DNA of 64,000 nt from Kineosporia sp. NBRC 101731 (GCF_030269305.1 NZ_BSTC01000005.1:1-64000), one strand, 5' to 3'; positions 34,661-49,600 are shown, counted from the first letter of the stretch. Numbers and translations are program-made. The notes: a model not told the origin generated them from the letters alone.

Positions 34661-37600
34661 TCGCTGTCAAAGGGCTCCAGGGGCTGGGCAAAGCCGTCAT
34701 GGCCCGTGGCTGGAATGTGGCCAAGATGGCCGTCGACTCGGTCAATAGCATCGGGAAGGCAGTCGAGAACTTCTGGGTGAACCATCTCGGAAAGGGCCAG
34801 TGGCTGCGGATCTTCACCCCGATCGAGGCCCACGAGGTACGGCTCATCGGACTCGGCAACGCCACCAAGCTCTCCATCGGCGGCCGCGGTCTGGGCATGA
34901 CCCGGTACTCCAATGCCAGCATGCTGACCACGACGGGCCACGGGCTGGTGCAGATCTCCGAGGGCATCATCCGGCTCACCGGTCATGGTCTGGACGGTGG
35001 GATGCAGGCGTTCACCAGGTCCGGAACCTTCCTGACGCAGCTCACCCCCGATGAGCTCGCGGCGGTGGGCAAGCTGTCCGGGATCGTCAGTTCGCTGGAC
35101 GGCGTGGTACCGGTCAACGACATCCTGAAGGCCTTCTCCGGATCCGAGATTCGCGATCTGCAGACCGGCCTGAGCAAGCTCGACGGCGGTGCGGGAACGA
35201 GCGCCCTCGACGGCACGCTCAACCCGGACTGGAGTTTCCTCACCCACGGCGACGACATGGTGCGCACGCCCAGCGGGCTGCACATCCCGCAGAGTGCCGT
35301 CTCGGCCGCGCACGGTGCATCCGGGATCGACGCCTTCTCGGCTTCGGGGATGGGTCACAACCTCGACGCGGCCGGCGTCAAGGTGCCCACCTCGGGGAAC
35401 CTGGCCGACATCGACCTGGGCCGTGCGGGTGCGGGCGGTCTGACCGACCGGCTCCAGAACCTCGCCGACCTGGGTACCAGCGCTACTCCGGCCCGGGTTC
35501 CGGCCACGGGGATCAGTTCGGCCGCCGCGGTGAGCCATCTGGACACGCTCACCCGGATCGGTGACCTCAGCAGTTCCCTGCAGTCCGGGACGCTCGGGGC
35601 CGGCACCCGGGTGACCGACGGCATCTTCGAGGTGTCCACCGACGGACTGAAGATCACTGACGGTGTGCATCAGATCTCGTTCGACGAACTGAGGTTCACC
35701 GACGGAACGACGAGCATGGCTGCTGGTTCGGCCCGGCTGACCGACGGTTCCGCCTCGGTCGCCACCAGCAATCTCAAGGTCGTCGACACCGCCGCCGCAG
35801 CGGGGAAGGACACCCTCAAACCGCTGGCCGGCCTTCCGGGGCACGGTATCCAGGTGACCGACGGCGTCGCCTCGGTCGATCTGAGCAAGCTGATGGTGAC
35901 CAACGGAGCCGGAAAGGCCCACCTGTCCACCGTGCGGCTGACCGATGCCAGTGGCTCGGTCGTGCTCGACATGAAGAACCTTCGGCTGACCGACGGGGTG
36001 AATTCGGTCAGCCTGGACAACGGCCTGAGCCTGGTCGACGGCGCCGGCCTGGCAGCCCGGTCCGGAACGATCGGCGGAGTCGACGGTTTGGCTGAGCACA
36101 TCATCGGGGTGAGCACCGACCGGCTCGCGGCGCTGGACAACCTCAGCCAGATGATCAGCAAGGGAGCCGACGGCTCGACCACGCTCGACCTGTCCGGCCT
36201 GACCCGGGGGATGACCAAGGAGGGCGCCGCGGCGTCCCGGCCCGCTGTCGACCTGGGTTCGATCGCCCACACCAACAACGCCACGCTGCGTACGGCGATG
36301 GACGACTTCGTGGTCCACGAGTTCAAGAAACTCATGGACGGCGAATTCAAGATCATCAAACAGACCGACGAGTCGATCCAGGTGAAGCTCGACCGGAGCC
36401 CGGTCGACATGATCCGGGAGAAGTACGGCAACACGGCAGCCCCCCATGGCATCGCGGATGACGTCGTTCCAGGTTCGTCCCGGACCCGTCCGGCCAGTGG
36501 CGAGCCGGTTTCCTCCGTCCGAACGCCCCGGACCGGAGCCGGTTCCGCGACCCTTCCCCCACCCCTGGCCCGTACCGGTGACGTGGGCGACCTCCTGGCC
36601 GACCAGCTGCCCGGGGCCACTCGCCTCGACGATGTCGCCGAGCCCACCGCGCTGGACGGGGTGTCGGCGCTGAACCGCTCGGGCGACCACGTCGACGACG
36701 CCCTGGACAACGTCACGCCGGCCCACCAGGGATCGAGTAGTGCGGACGTCGACCAGGCCGGAGTTTCCGCGGAACGACCGGACCTGGCCGGCACCGAGGT
36801 CCAGACACCGGCCGTGACGCCTTCGACCGGCGAGAAGGTCGCGCTCTCGTTCGAGGAAGCGGTGGGTCCGCAGACCGGCGCGGCGGCAGTTCACCCCCCG
36901 TCCAGCGCGACACAGCCGGAACTGCCCACCCCGGGCCACCCGAATCCCGCCGTCGAGCAGCTCGAGACCCAGCTCAGCCGGGTCTGGGGGAACGCCGACC
37001 AGAACACCTTCGAGGCTGTCACGCAGTATCACCTGGCCCAGGGCGCCGTGGCCCAGGCCCAGACGGAACTGATCCAGACGCGGGCGCTCGGCCTGTCCAC
37101 CGGCTTCGAGCTGGCCCGGCTGGAGAAGAACGTCCATGTGGCCCGTTCGGTGCTGGGCAAGGCCGAGGACCAGTTGAGCGATCTGGCCCTCGACCCGGTG
37201 GCGGTCAACCAGAAACTGCTCGATCTGGAAGCGATGGATGCCCGGTACGCGCTGCGCCGCCAGGAAGTGGTGAACCTGCACTCGCAGCGGGTTCTGGCGG
37301 CCGCCCAAGAGGCCGAGGCCGCATACAAGGCGGGGATTCCCGCGCCGGGCAAGCCGATCCAGGCCACCGGCCCGGCGTCGATGCACGTGGGGACGACGGA
37401 TCCGGTCCAGGCGCTGAACGTCACCGCGGACGAGTGGGCCCAGATCGAGCGGGTGCTGAGCGATCTGCAGCTCAACCCGTCGGCGGTCAACCGGCGTGCG
37501 CTCGACACGACCCTGGACTCGCTGTCGGTCGACCGGCAGGCGTTCTCGGATCTGATGCGCAGCCGGGAGATCGGCCCGGCACCGTCCGAGCTCGCCCAGT

Positions 37601-40600
37601 TCCGGCAGGAGTGGGGTCGGACGACTGAGTCGGCGGAGGCCCCGGGACCGGTCCGGGGTGGCCTGAATGCGCAGGACATGGCGATGCGACAGGCACTGGC
37701 CCAGGCGCCCGAGTTCCGCTTCGTCCGCGACTACTTCTCCCAGCAGTTCATGCAGCACATCGACGCCTCGCAGCAGTACCTCAGCCATATCGGCGGACTG
37801 ACGGCCGCCGATGCCGCGGAGGCGAATCTTCTGGCGGTCCGGCGGCTGGAGTACGCCCAGTGGGCCGCCGACCCGTTGCGCACCGGCTCGCATCCGGCCG
37901 GGATGAGCGAAGTGGACGTGCAGAACCTCTTCCGGAGCCAGGATCTGGCCATCCCGGAGGGCACCCGCAACCTGCCGGGAAACTCCCGGGACTGGCTCTC
38001 CCGCGGGGCGAACCACTCCGGGAAACCCTCCGGGGAACTGTCCCTTCAGGGTCTGGGCCGGATCTGGGACAACTACCTCGACCGGACCCGGCTGGCCCTG
38101 CGGGAACTCGGCTCAGCCGATCAGGCGGGGCCCGTGCCGGACCTGCAGTGGGCGCTGCAACGTCAGCTGGACGAGCTGGCTCCGTCGCTTCAGCAGGCAT
38201 TTCGCCGCGAGATGCTGCTGGAGCGGCACCTGGTGCAGGCGACCGAGCAGTTCGACGCCCAGGTCAGTCAGGTCCTGCAGGGCTCCGGGCTCGACCTGAA
38301 GGCCGGCGCCGCGGAGATCTCCCGGGCCAGAAACGCCTTCGTCAATGATGTGCGCACCGACTTCGTCCGGGTCACGCAGCAACTCGAGGACGAACTGGGA
38401 ACGGCCCCGCTGCCCGCGCTCGCCTCGGACGTCGACGACGTGTTCCTCGAGTACAGCCCGACGATGCTGAAGCCGGGGAACGAGACCGCCGGGGCCGCCG
38501 AGGATGCGGTGGGCGACGCACTGGCGACCTCCGGTGCCGCCCGGCCGGGCCCGTCGCTGGTGAATGACCCCCTGGTTCGCGCTCTGGACGACCGGCTGGA
38601 AGAAATTCTGGAACAGCGGTTCTGGGACCTCCAGACCGATGCTGCCGCCACGGCCCGGGTCACGGCCGACATGGCCACCCAGTCACCGCTGTGGAAGCAG
38701 ACGCGCGCCGGTCTCCTCGACGGGGTCGCCGATCGCCTGCGCTTCGAGGTCGAGGCAACGACGGCGCTGCGGGCCGGCGGACGCGAGTTCGAGGACATGA
38801 CCTTCGGCACCCGGATCGACGAGTCCCAGAAGGCCTTGCTGGGAGCTGATTTCCAGCAGGACCTAGGCGCGGCCTTCCATGAGGCATATCAGGCCTCCGG
38901 GTCGCTGCGCGGCTGGCTCGACGACGTGGGCTCCGACGCCTTCCGCGGCGGAGGCCAAGACTTCTGGCACGAATTCACCCCGGTGGTCACCTCCGAACAA
39001 CGCCGGGAGCAGTTGTTCAACGCGTTCAAGAGCATGCCCGGCCAGCAGCGTGCTGCGACCGAGGGCGCGCACCTCGCCGCACCGGAGACGGCCGGTGTCC
39101 AGTCCACGGCGAGCCGCCCGTCGGCGGTGACCGAGCAACTGCATCAGCCTGCTGCGGCCACGCTCCGATCGGAGCAGGTGCCACTCGGGCAGGGTGCCGC
39201 ATCGATCCCACTGCGGCGTCCCGCCCCGGTGTTCTCGAGCGTGAAGCTACTGCAGTCAGCCCCTGCCGAGGCGATCCTTCACGACGCGAATCTGATGCGG
39301 GTGCAGCTCGAACAGGCGGGCATGTCCACGCAGGCCGCGACCCGGGCGCTCGAGCCGTTCTCCGAACAGGCCCGGCACATCGTGGTCGCCGCCCAGAGAT
39401 CCGAAGCCGCGACGAACGCACAGACAGCCGCTCATCAGCTCAACTGGCACTACCGACAGTTGCTGGACACCCGGTCTGCCTGGGTGGAGATGCAGGTCGA
39501 CGTTCTTACCCTGGGCGAGCGCCTCGAGCAGCAAGCGCTCCAGGCGCTGAACCGGGCACCGCTGGAGCAGCTCAGTCCGGCCGAGCGGGCCGTGGTTCCC
39601 GACCAGGCGATCCGCAGCGTGCTCGGCCAGGTCTCCACCGACCTGGAGAGAACGCTTCAGACCTATGCCACGTCCGGGGAGTCGGAGGCCGCACGGGTGC
39701 GGCGGGTCCGCAGCGACGTCCATCGCCTGGTCACCTCGGTGGACCAGCAGATTCAGCAGGTGATCTCCGGCCCCACCGTGCCGGTCCTGCAGGATCGCTC
39801 CTGGGGGCTGGTGGCCCGGATGGGCAACCCGGTCGCGCCGGGCAGCCAGATGATCGCCGACGATGTCCGACGGCTGGCCGATCGGATGACCGAGCTGGGC
39901 CACGAAACCGAGCGGGTCCAGCAGGTGACAGCCGAATACCGAGCCGCCGCCGAGCTGATCGTGGCACCCGCCCGCGAGACCGCCGCTGCGACCGCGCTCG
40001 CTGCTGAACGCTACTTCGACCTCAACCAGAACATGCATGACTGGCTCAGCGCCCAGAAGACGGTGCAGGACTGGGTGGCGTCGACACAGCGCTGGTCCGA
40101 CGCGCGGATCGCCCTGCTGAGCGACGGGCTGAGCGACGGGGCTACCCCGGCCGTCCGGGACCTGCTGGACGGGACCCGGGTCGACCTGTCGGCCCGGGCG
40201 ACGCAGATCGCCGGGCAGGTGCAGGCACTGCTGAGCGCACCGGTCGGTAATGCCGGTCGCAGCGAGTTCGTGGCTTCCCTGACCGTGGCGCAGGAAGCAC
40301 TCGCCGCCGGCCGGGAGGGGTTCCTCGACCACCTGCATCAGACACTCACACAGCTACCGGAACGAACCCTGGCGCACGGTGGTGAACGCGCCTCGACGGT
40401 GCCGGTCCCCGCCTTCGCCCCGCAGCAGTTGCCGGCGCAGGAACCCGCCAGGCCGCTGACCCAGGCGGCCGGTTTCGACACCTCGGTCATCCCGAGGCTG
40501 GACCCGTCGGCGGTACGTGGGCACCAGGGCCTGACCACCGAGCTGGAGAAGGTCTTCGCGGTTCGGCCGGATGCGCTGGCCGACTGTGTGTCGGTGTTGG

Positions 40601-43600
40601 CGACGCTGCACCAGGCGGTAGCCGGGGTGCGGGTGGCGGCGACGGTCGACGACGCCCTGACCTCGATCGCCGATCTGGGCCGGCGTCTGGGTAGCGACAC
40701 CTGGGACCGGGTGGGCAGCTCCTGGGACGTGCTGGTCGAGACGGTGCGCCAGGGTGGGCATCTGACCGTCGGTTACGTGTACGCCTCTGCCATCAATGCC
40801 CCGATGCATGCCGTGGCCCTGGTGAACTGGCACGGTAACCCGTACTGGGTGGATATGCAGGCTGCCGGACTCGGGCTCGCCCCGGTCGTCCCGGTGGGCC
40901 ACGTCCACGGGTACCGCCTCGAGGGGCCGCTGCCCGCGAGCGGAGCTCACGCACTGGTGCAGAGGCTGGACGGTCAACTCGTCAGACTGCCTACACAGGA
41001 GCAGGTCTCGACCGTTGACGCGTTGCTTGATCCGCCGACGACGCGTTCTCCCCGGATGATCGACGCGGCCCGGCAACTGGCCCGGGCGGGTGCGTCCGCC
41101 GAAGCCGGTACGAGCATGACGATCGGTCTGAGTCGGGGCCCGGCCTTCCGGGACGCCGCGTACCCGGGGCGCGCCGAGCTGAACCGGATCAAGAACGACA
41201 GCCTCCACCAGTTGCAGCAGCTCGCGCCCGATCAGGACTGGAAGCCAGTACTGCAACAGATCGAGACGAGCATCGGCGGTGCGTTCCGCGCCAGCCGGAA
41301 CCTGGTGAAGGGATCGGTGTTCTCGGCTGCTGCCCAGGCGCTGAAAGATACCTACCCGCCGGCGTCCGCAGCGGTTTCGGGGCTCTTGTCGGCCTACGCC
41401 GGTGCACTGCTGGCGGCCTACCACAAGAGCGCCGAGACCGATGCAGCCCGGCTGCTCGATGAACTGTCCGACATCGACATGAGTACGGGATTGGGACCCG
41501 CCGCCCGGCTGCGTGGCCATCACGTCGACACCGGCGACATCGCGGATCTTCCGCCGTACGTCCTGGCCGGACAGCTCGGTAGCGGAAAGATCCTGCAGAC
41601 CGACAAGTTCACCGCGGCCGAGGAGATGGCCCGCGAGACCATCCGACAGACCCGTCTGATCATGACTCCCGAGCACATGTCCGCTCTGGAGCGGTTGGTG
41701 CCCGGGGGTGTGATCAGCACGGCCGACATGACCCGGATGATGAACGGTGGCATTCGTCTGGGCGAACCGTTGCGTTCTGACGGCCGGCAGTACGAGCTGA
41801 GGGTGGGAGTCGAGCTCACCGGCGGGGTACCGCTGAAGCGGGCCGAGGGGTTCAAGGACTTCGAGGACGAGACCATCGCCTACGACGTCCGTTACCCGAC
41901 CGGACAGGTCGACACCGGCGCCGGTCGGACCGCGCAGAGTTCGCTGCCGTCCAGCCTGAACAAGGCGTTCGGGCTGGGCACCTCATGGGTGCTGCGCACT
42001 TTGGGGGTTCCGCTGAACGCGCGGTTCGGTGTGCAACATTCCCTCGAACTGGCCAGTGGCACCGGCACCGAGTGGTCGCGCAATGTCAAGGGTTTGATCG
42101 GTACCACGGAGTTTCTCGCCGCGGGCCGGGTCATTCTGACGGTGCGGGAACTCGGCCAGGTCAAACCCCGGTACATGATTCCGATCGGTCACGGGCGTGT
42201 CTGGGTGAAGTTCTACAACGAGGTGGTAGGACGCACCCCGTCCCAGTCGGCTCAGTCGTCGAGTGGCGGCATCCTGGCTGCGCCGATGCGGGGTCCGGTG
42301 CCGGTACATCCTGTGATCAGCGCGCCTGCGCACCTGAGAATGTCCGGTCTCAGGGTCGTCTCGCCGCTGATCGACGTGTTCCACGCGGTCGAGGCATGGG
42401 ACGGTCGGGCTCTGGAAGCGGCTGTGCGCGCACGGCTGAATGATCCGATGTCGGATCTTGTCAACAGGCAGCTCGACGCGTTCTTCCACACCGAGAACCT
42501 GCTTCTCAACTTCGGTCTCGTCACCGGGGGCAAGCTGCTGTCGAACGTCCTGGAGATGGGCAGCGGTCTTGCCTTCGGGGTGAGTGGGCAGATCGCCTCG
42601 GTTCAGCTCATCACGTCGGTGGCCAAGACCACTCTGCGGCAGGACTCCGGTTCCTCGGTGAAGATCGAGAGCAAGCGCGGTGTCTCGTCCACTCTCGACG
42701 CAAGTCTCACCGTCGCCGGCGGCTTCCTGCTGAAGCAGCACCCGGAGAAGGGCGGGCTGGGAAGCTATCACTCCGCCACCACGGCCGTCGGTGGCGGTAT
42801 CAGCCGTTCCAAGCCCTTGACCCTCTCCTCGGGGAACAACGCGGGATTCAAGGCTGTCCTCGAGTACACCGGTCCGGCCCGGATGTACCGGGTGCGGATG
42901 GCGACGACCGTGGATTTCGTCGTGCAGAAGCCCAGCTTCCTGGCCCGCTTCACCTCACCGAACCGGGTGCTCGAGGCGGTCAATGTCTACACCACCGCTT
43001 ACGTCTGGGTTCCCGAGCGCGAGGCTGAGCGGTTCGAGGAGCTGGTGCGCGATCCTCGGGAGGGTCGTGTTTCCGGCGAGCCGGTCCGGCACAGTGTCCC
43101 GGCGCCGATGCCGGTCTCCGACGAGTCGCTCAGTGCGCCGCTGACCGTCCAGGAGCCGGCCACGTCGTCCGCGATCGAGTCCGTGGTCGAGATCGACCTG
43201 GTGGAGGCACGAAGAGGCAACCAGCAGCGACAGATCACCGATAGCCAAGGAGAAATCCGTTACCTGCCGGCTAACCTCGTCCACGGACGGTCGTTCGGGC
43301 ATGGCGGCGTCGATCTGGTGCCCGGGGCGGAGAAGGTGCTCCCGACGATCGAGCACCTGATCGAGGTCAAGAAGCCCGGTCTGCTCGCTGGGCTGCATCT
43401 CATCGAGCGTCAGACTTTCTGGCGCCAGGTGAATCACGTCTTCTCGGTTCCCGGTCTGCTCACCCGGATGCAGCGTGGTCTGGCGACCCGGATTCCGCTG
43501 ACTCTGCCCGTCGGTGGGGTCGTGGTCCGGATCGTGGTGGAGCCCCGGCTCGGCCAGATGCTTGAGGCGCAGCTGCAGTCCGACAGCGCAGACCCCGCAT

Positions 43601-46600
43601 CCGTGCACAACGGGACGATCGATGTCTCCTGGAAGAACTCGCAGCGGCTGGATCACAAATCGACCGCTGGCAGCGGCGTGCGCGGCACGTTCGACCTGCC
43701 CTTCCTGGTCTCCCCGGCGCTGGAGAAGAAGAGCGTGCGGGGCCTGATCCCGGCGGTCGGGGGCACTCACGCGCGCACGCACCAGATGGCCGCCGTGGGT
43801 GGTCAGGCGGTGAAGTCGAACCGCCGGTACAAGTTCTCGAAGAACCGGGTGCATCTGCTGCTGTTCGCGGCCGAGTTCCGGGTCGGTGTGAGCATCGATG
43901 CGCCCGGCCGGCGGATCGCCCAGAACCCCGGTGCCACCAGGCCCACCGCCGCAGCGATCGCATCGGTGCAGGGTGACGAGCTCGAGACCCCCTACCAGTT
44001 GCTCGAGGACGCGGTACCGCAGAGTCTGCTGGATCTTCCGTCCGGTGCCGTGACGGTCTCCGGGAAGATCCGTTTCGCGATCGCCGAGGATCTCCTGCCG
44101 ACTCGCCCGGAGCAAGATCTGGCCTCGATCGGGAGAGTGACGACCGGCCTCACCTCGGCCGAGGTGAAGCAGTTCAAGGACACCGCCATGAAGCTGGACC
44201 GGCTGGCCAATCAGGTGGTCCCGGTCAGCCTGATCGGGCTGGACGCGATCGAGCGGGCTCTGGTCGGGCTGCTCGGCTCGGGTGGGAATGTTCATCAGGT
44301 GCGGTCTTTTGTGGAGAACGGGATCTCTCTGGAGCATTTGCTGGGCAACATTGAGCCGTTGCTGGACGGTACTGGTCTGCCGTTGAGTGAGATTCTCGAT
44401 CCGGGAGTGGTGTACGACGCGCACACCACGGCGCGGATGCGGTTCTGGTTCGCTCCGCCCAAGCCGTTGCTGAAAACGACGGCGGGGGCTGCGGACGATG
44501 TGAACGAGTCCACTGTTCGCCTGGACTTCCAGGAGAAGTACTCGACCTCTACGGACGGCGGTTTCGGCCTCTCCGGGATCGGTGTCCATCGCATCCAGCA
44601 GGGCGCGCAGAACGAGGAAGCCACCGGTGGCTCACAGCCGTCCGGCGGGCTGTCCTCGATCCTCGTCGGCGCCGGTCTGTCGGGTCGGAGAGAGGGACGT
44701 CACGACCGCTCACGTAATGACAACCTGGGTGGCGGGGTTCGTCGCACCGGCCGGGACAACGACGAGCACAACCTGTACGAGACCGATGTGCTGGTGGAGA
44801 TCCAGCTGTGGCGCTGGAGCGATTCCTTCGGGACCTGGAGCCGCACCGAGAGCGTCACGCATCTGCGGATCGAGCGAGGAGCCCGATTCCTGTTCAGCCT
44901 GGCCAACAGCCGTTCACTGAACCTCGCGCTGCCCGTGTCCGAGGTGGCCGCCCAGATCGCCCCGGAACCGGGCGAGGTCGAGGCAGCCTTCACCGGCACA
45001 CCGGTGCCGGGGCAACTCGCCACCGAGCCGATGGCCGCCGCGCAGGTGCCGGCGGCGCCGGTTGCCGACGTCGAGGCGCAGACGCCGGTCCTGAGCCCGC
45101 CCAGTTTTGTGAACGACGGGCATCTGTTCGGGCTTTCCGAGGTGGTCGGGCTGCGCGATCCGGGGGCCGTGCTCACCCGGGTACAGACCCTGCTGGCCGA
45201 TCACGTCGATGGTTACGCCGATCAGACCTGGCTGGACGTGCCCACCGGCGCCCGGGTGCCGCTGGAGGCGGTCCTGTCCGGCCGTAACCTCCGGGCCCGG
45301 ATGGGCACCGCGATGGGCGCGGGCATCGTCCTGGTGCTGGTGCGGGACCTGCCGGTGGCTCCCTACCGGCAACTGGTGCAGGTCAAGGTGACGATGACCC
45401 TTGGCCAGGCGAGTTCCGCGGGCAAGAAGGTGCCGGTCTCACTGGACAACTTCATGCAGTCCTCCGGAAAGACCGACCAGACGGCCGGCAGCGGCATGAG
45501 CGTCTCGGGCGGTGGCAATGCCAGCGCCGGGCTCACCGTCGGCACCGCGGACCGGCCCGGTGGCGCCCTGGCACTCTCCGGCGCGTTCGGGTCGGCCGTA
45601 TCGCTGACCGAGACCAGCAGTGTGAAGAACAACTTCCGGATCAAGCCGAAGACCAAGGACGCACTGGAGACCGTGCATCCGGTGAACTTCCGGGTGGAGC
45701 TGCGGGTGACGAACGAACCGTCGCAGTGGCTGGACAGCGTCACCGGAGGCCTGGCCTGGCGGCCCGATCCGGCCCAGGTGTACCGGGAGAACCTCAGCGG
45801 GGAACTGACCTTGCGCACCCCCACCGACCTGAGCGTGACCGGTCCGCTGAACGCCTCGCACACGTCCCATCACCCGTACCTGCGCGCAACCTCGGCGCCG
45901 GTCGTGGAACTGGGCGATCACCTGCCGGTCCAGACCTGGCTGTCCGGGGCCAAATTCCTTCCCGCGCATCTGCAGGCCGTGCTCACCGGCCACCGGCCGA
46001 ACTCGATCGAGGCCTTCCGGGCAGCGCCTCCCGGAAGTCCGGCGCTGCAGCGTCTGCATCTGCTCGCATCGGAAGAGGGAATGGCCGCTGGGGCCCGGAG
46101 GATGTTGTCGCCCGAAGGACTCCTGGTCCCGGGCACCCCTGCGCCGGGCGCGGTCACCGATACGGTTCACGACCTGGTCACGAGGCTGGGGCTGGCCCAT
46201 CTGGTGATCCTCAACCCGCCCGGCCCGCAGAGCGGCACGATCCTGCCGGTGCGAATCGGGACCGAGCGCACCATCGAGTCGGGGCAGGAGAGCGAGCAGG
46301 GCGTCACCGGGGACACCACGAGGGGTGGTTCGGGGGCGGCAACGTTCGCACATACCTACCTCCCCCCGGCCGGCAACGACCCGATCAGGTTGGGCGAGAC
46401 TTCATCGCTGGCCGGCCAGATCGCCGGTGCGATGGCCGGTGCGGTAGCCCAGGGCAGTTCCGCCAACGCCGGACGGGTGGTCGAGGAGACCAAGGAACTC
46501 GACATCCAGGGATTCCTGTTCCGGGCGGACGCGGTGCACCGAACCTCCCGGAACAGCAGTTCACGACGTCTGGAGCAGGTCGGGGAGTCCACCGCCGCCG

Positions 46601-49600
46601 GAGAGCACGAACTCACCGTGGCCAACGGCGCCTACGTGCTGTTCGGCGAACGTGAGGCCGAGGCGCTGGGGCTGATCACGGTCGTGTCGGCGCCCGACGG
46701 TCAGAGCAAGGTGTACCGTCCCGGACCTCGCGCCACGATGGACGATCAGTCGCTCGGACAGCGCAGCCTGGTCCGTCCGCAGATCACCCGATCGGGAATC
46801 GCCCTGGACGACTCCTGGGTCGCTCGACGGCTGGGTGACGCGATCGCCCCGGTGCCGGGATGGCTGACCGTCACCGGCCGGTTCGACGTGGTGTCCCAGA
46901 CAGTTCAGCTCGGCACCGATCCGCAGATCCACATGGACGCGGAGGAATTCGTCGCGTGGCTGTCGCAGCAGCCGCAGTGGGCGGGACGTTCCCTGATCAT
47001 GCTCCTGGACGGGGCGGGTGCCCTGGCCGATGGCTCGGTGGCGGGTACGTTCGCGCACCAGGTGCAGGAACTGGCCGGGGTCGAGGTGCTGGCACCCACC
47101 GGTCAGCTGTTGCTGCTGCCGCCCCGCCCGCAGGTCGACGATGCCGTACCGCAGGCCTCGGTGGAGGTTCTGGACTCTGTCCCGAATATCACTGATCCAC
47201 TGAGTTTCCGGTGGTTCGGGCAGGTGCACGTCGACGGTGTTCGCGCGGTGGGCGCCGATCTGGCCGCCGCGCTGCAGGCCGTCGGTGCCGCACCCACATC
47301 CGGGGAACTGTTCCAGTGGTTGCCGTTCGAGGTTCCGCTGCTCACTCCGGCCGGCTCGATCGCCACTGACCTGGACGATGACCTGTTCGGGCTCAGTGAC
47401 GACGAGGGCCTGACCGAGATCCTGCTCGACGATGGCCGGTTCAGCGACGTCGACTCCCTCGACCAGGTCGGCCTCGCGACGATCGACGAAGCTGTCGAGG
47501 AGCAGGTTGACGTTCCCCCCGCGGTGATCGAAGAGGCATCCGTCACCACACAGACGGCGGTTGCCGATGAGATCCACTCGTCCGCACCGCAGTCCCAGCC
47601 ACTGGTCCTGGCGCAGATCGCGCCGGCACCGCTCAGCGCGCACGGCCACCGGCCACGGGTCGACGCGACGGTACCGCTGGTCCAGCAGGAACTGGCGTTG
47701 CAGCTGGCGGCCCTGCCCGCTGCCGCCGGTCTCCGGGCCCCGGGCCTCACGCGGGTGCACGAACTCATCCGGCAGGTGCAGGCTTCCGGCATCGAGCTAC
47801 CGACCGTGGCCGCCCTGGCCTGGGAGGTGTTGCGCCTGCATCTGAGCCTGGAAGGCGTCGATCTGGCTGATGCCACCCTTGCTGAAGCGACGGCGAACCA
47901 TGGCGATCCGCAGCAGTTGCTCGGATCGGCCGGTGACGCGTTGCGGGTGGGCCGGGTGCTGAGCGACGACGTTCGGGTGCATGAGGTGTTCCCGGAACTG
48001 GCATTGGTGAATCCGGGGTGGGGTCGGGGTGGTGAGTTCGAGGTCAACTGCGTGCTCGCGTTCATCACGATGTCGATGGCCGTGCGGGACGGGGAGGCGT
48101 TCCAGACTTCGCCGAGTGCCATGTGGTCGCGTCAGGAGCTGATGGCGTGGCAGGAGCAGCAGCTGAATGTGGTGTCACCGCGGGTGTTCAGGTCGAGTGA
48201 TCTGGATGCGGTGCGGGGCGTGATGCTGGGTGCGGGGGAGGGTGCTCAGGCGGGTTTGGTGTTTCAGGTTCCGGGTGAGGTTTTTGGTCATGTGGTGAAT
48301 GTGGTGACCCGGGCTGGGCAGGTGTGGTTCCTGGATGCTCAGTCTGGTTCGGCTGCTGTTTTGCCGGATGGTGTTGCGGAGTTCGAGTTCTGGCCGATGT
48401 CGGCGGGGATCGCGGCGCTGGGGGAGCAGGTCGGGGTTACCGATCTGATCGAGTTGCCGGGGGTTGCGGGGGTCGGCGACTCCGTGACGACCGGTCTGAC
48501 GCAGGCTCCTGCTTTCCGGGCAGACGCGCATCCAGGGCCTGCCGAGTTGAACCGGATTCTGGACGACAGCCTCGTCCAGCTGACACAGGTTGATCCCGAT
48601 CGGGACTGGAAGCCGATACTGAAGCAGATCGAGAAGGCGATCGACACGGCGTTCAAGGCCGACCGGAACCTGGTGACCGGCTCGGTCCTCGAAGCCGCCG
48701 CACAGGGGGTGCAGACCACCTCGTTGCCGGCGTCCGCTGCGGGGTCGGACCTGGTGCCGGCCTACGCCGCAGCGCTCCTGGCGGCCTACCACAAGAGCGC
48801 GCAGACCGAGGCGGCCCAGCTGCTCGACGACCTGTCCGACTTCGACGTCAGTACGGGTACGGGACCTGCTGCCCGGCTGCGCGGCCAGCTGGTCGACACC
48901 GGTGACATCGCCGACCTTCCGCTGTACGCCCTCGCCGGGCAGCTCGGCAGCGGAAAGGTTCTGAAGACCGGCAAGTTCACGGCATCCGAGGAGATGTTCC
49001 GCGCAGCGAGCCAACTCACCGGAATGACTCTGACGCCCGAGCACATGTCTGCTCTGGAGCGGTTGGTGCCCGGCGGCGTGATCAGTACGGCCGACGCGAC
49101 CCACCTGATGAACGGTGGCGTGCGTCTGGGCGAGCCACTGCGGCTCGGTAGTCGGTTGTACGAGCTGAAGGTGGGACTCGAGCTCACCGGTGGAGTCCCG
49201 CTGAAGCGGGCCGAGGAGTTCAGGGACTTCGAGGACGAGACCATCGCCTACGACGTCCGCTACCCGACCGCACAGCTCGACACCAGCGCCGGAAGAACCG
49301 CGCAGCGTTCGCTGCCGTCCAGTCTGAACGCGGCCTTCGGCCTGGGAACCTCGTGGGTGATGCGCAGCCTGGGGATCCCGCTGAACCTGCGGGCTGGTGC
49401 GCAACATTCCCTGGAACCGGTCAACGGCACCGGAACCGAGTGGTCGCGCAACGTCAAGGGGCTGATCGGTACCACCGAGTTCCTCGCTGCGGGACGGATC
49501 ACGCTGATGCTCCGGGACCTCGACGTGGAAACGGCCGTCAGAACGGTCCCCATCGGTCACGGCCGGGTCTGGCTGAAGTTCTACAACGAGGTGGTGCGAC

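Noticed and set aside
33505-38016. Upstream part of a 1922-codon minus-strand frame continuous with the 418-residue T7SS protein
   Set aside because: It is antisense to the giant gene, has Arg/Gly/His-rich composition typical of a GC-rich shadow frame, and a proper start with a ribosome site exists at 33504.
42955-44589. Long minus-strand frames inside the giant gene (also 49915-51993, 52117-53976, 40354-41676 and others)
   Set aside because: They mirror the repeated modules on the opposite strand, have shadow-type composition, and contradict codon bias of the plus-strand gene.
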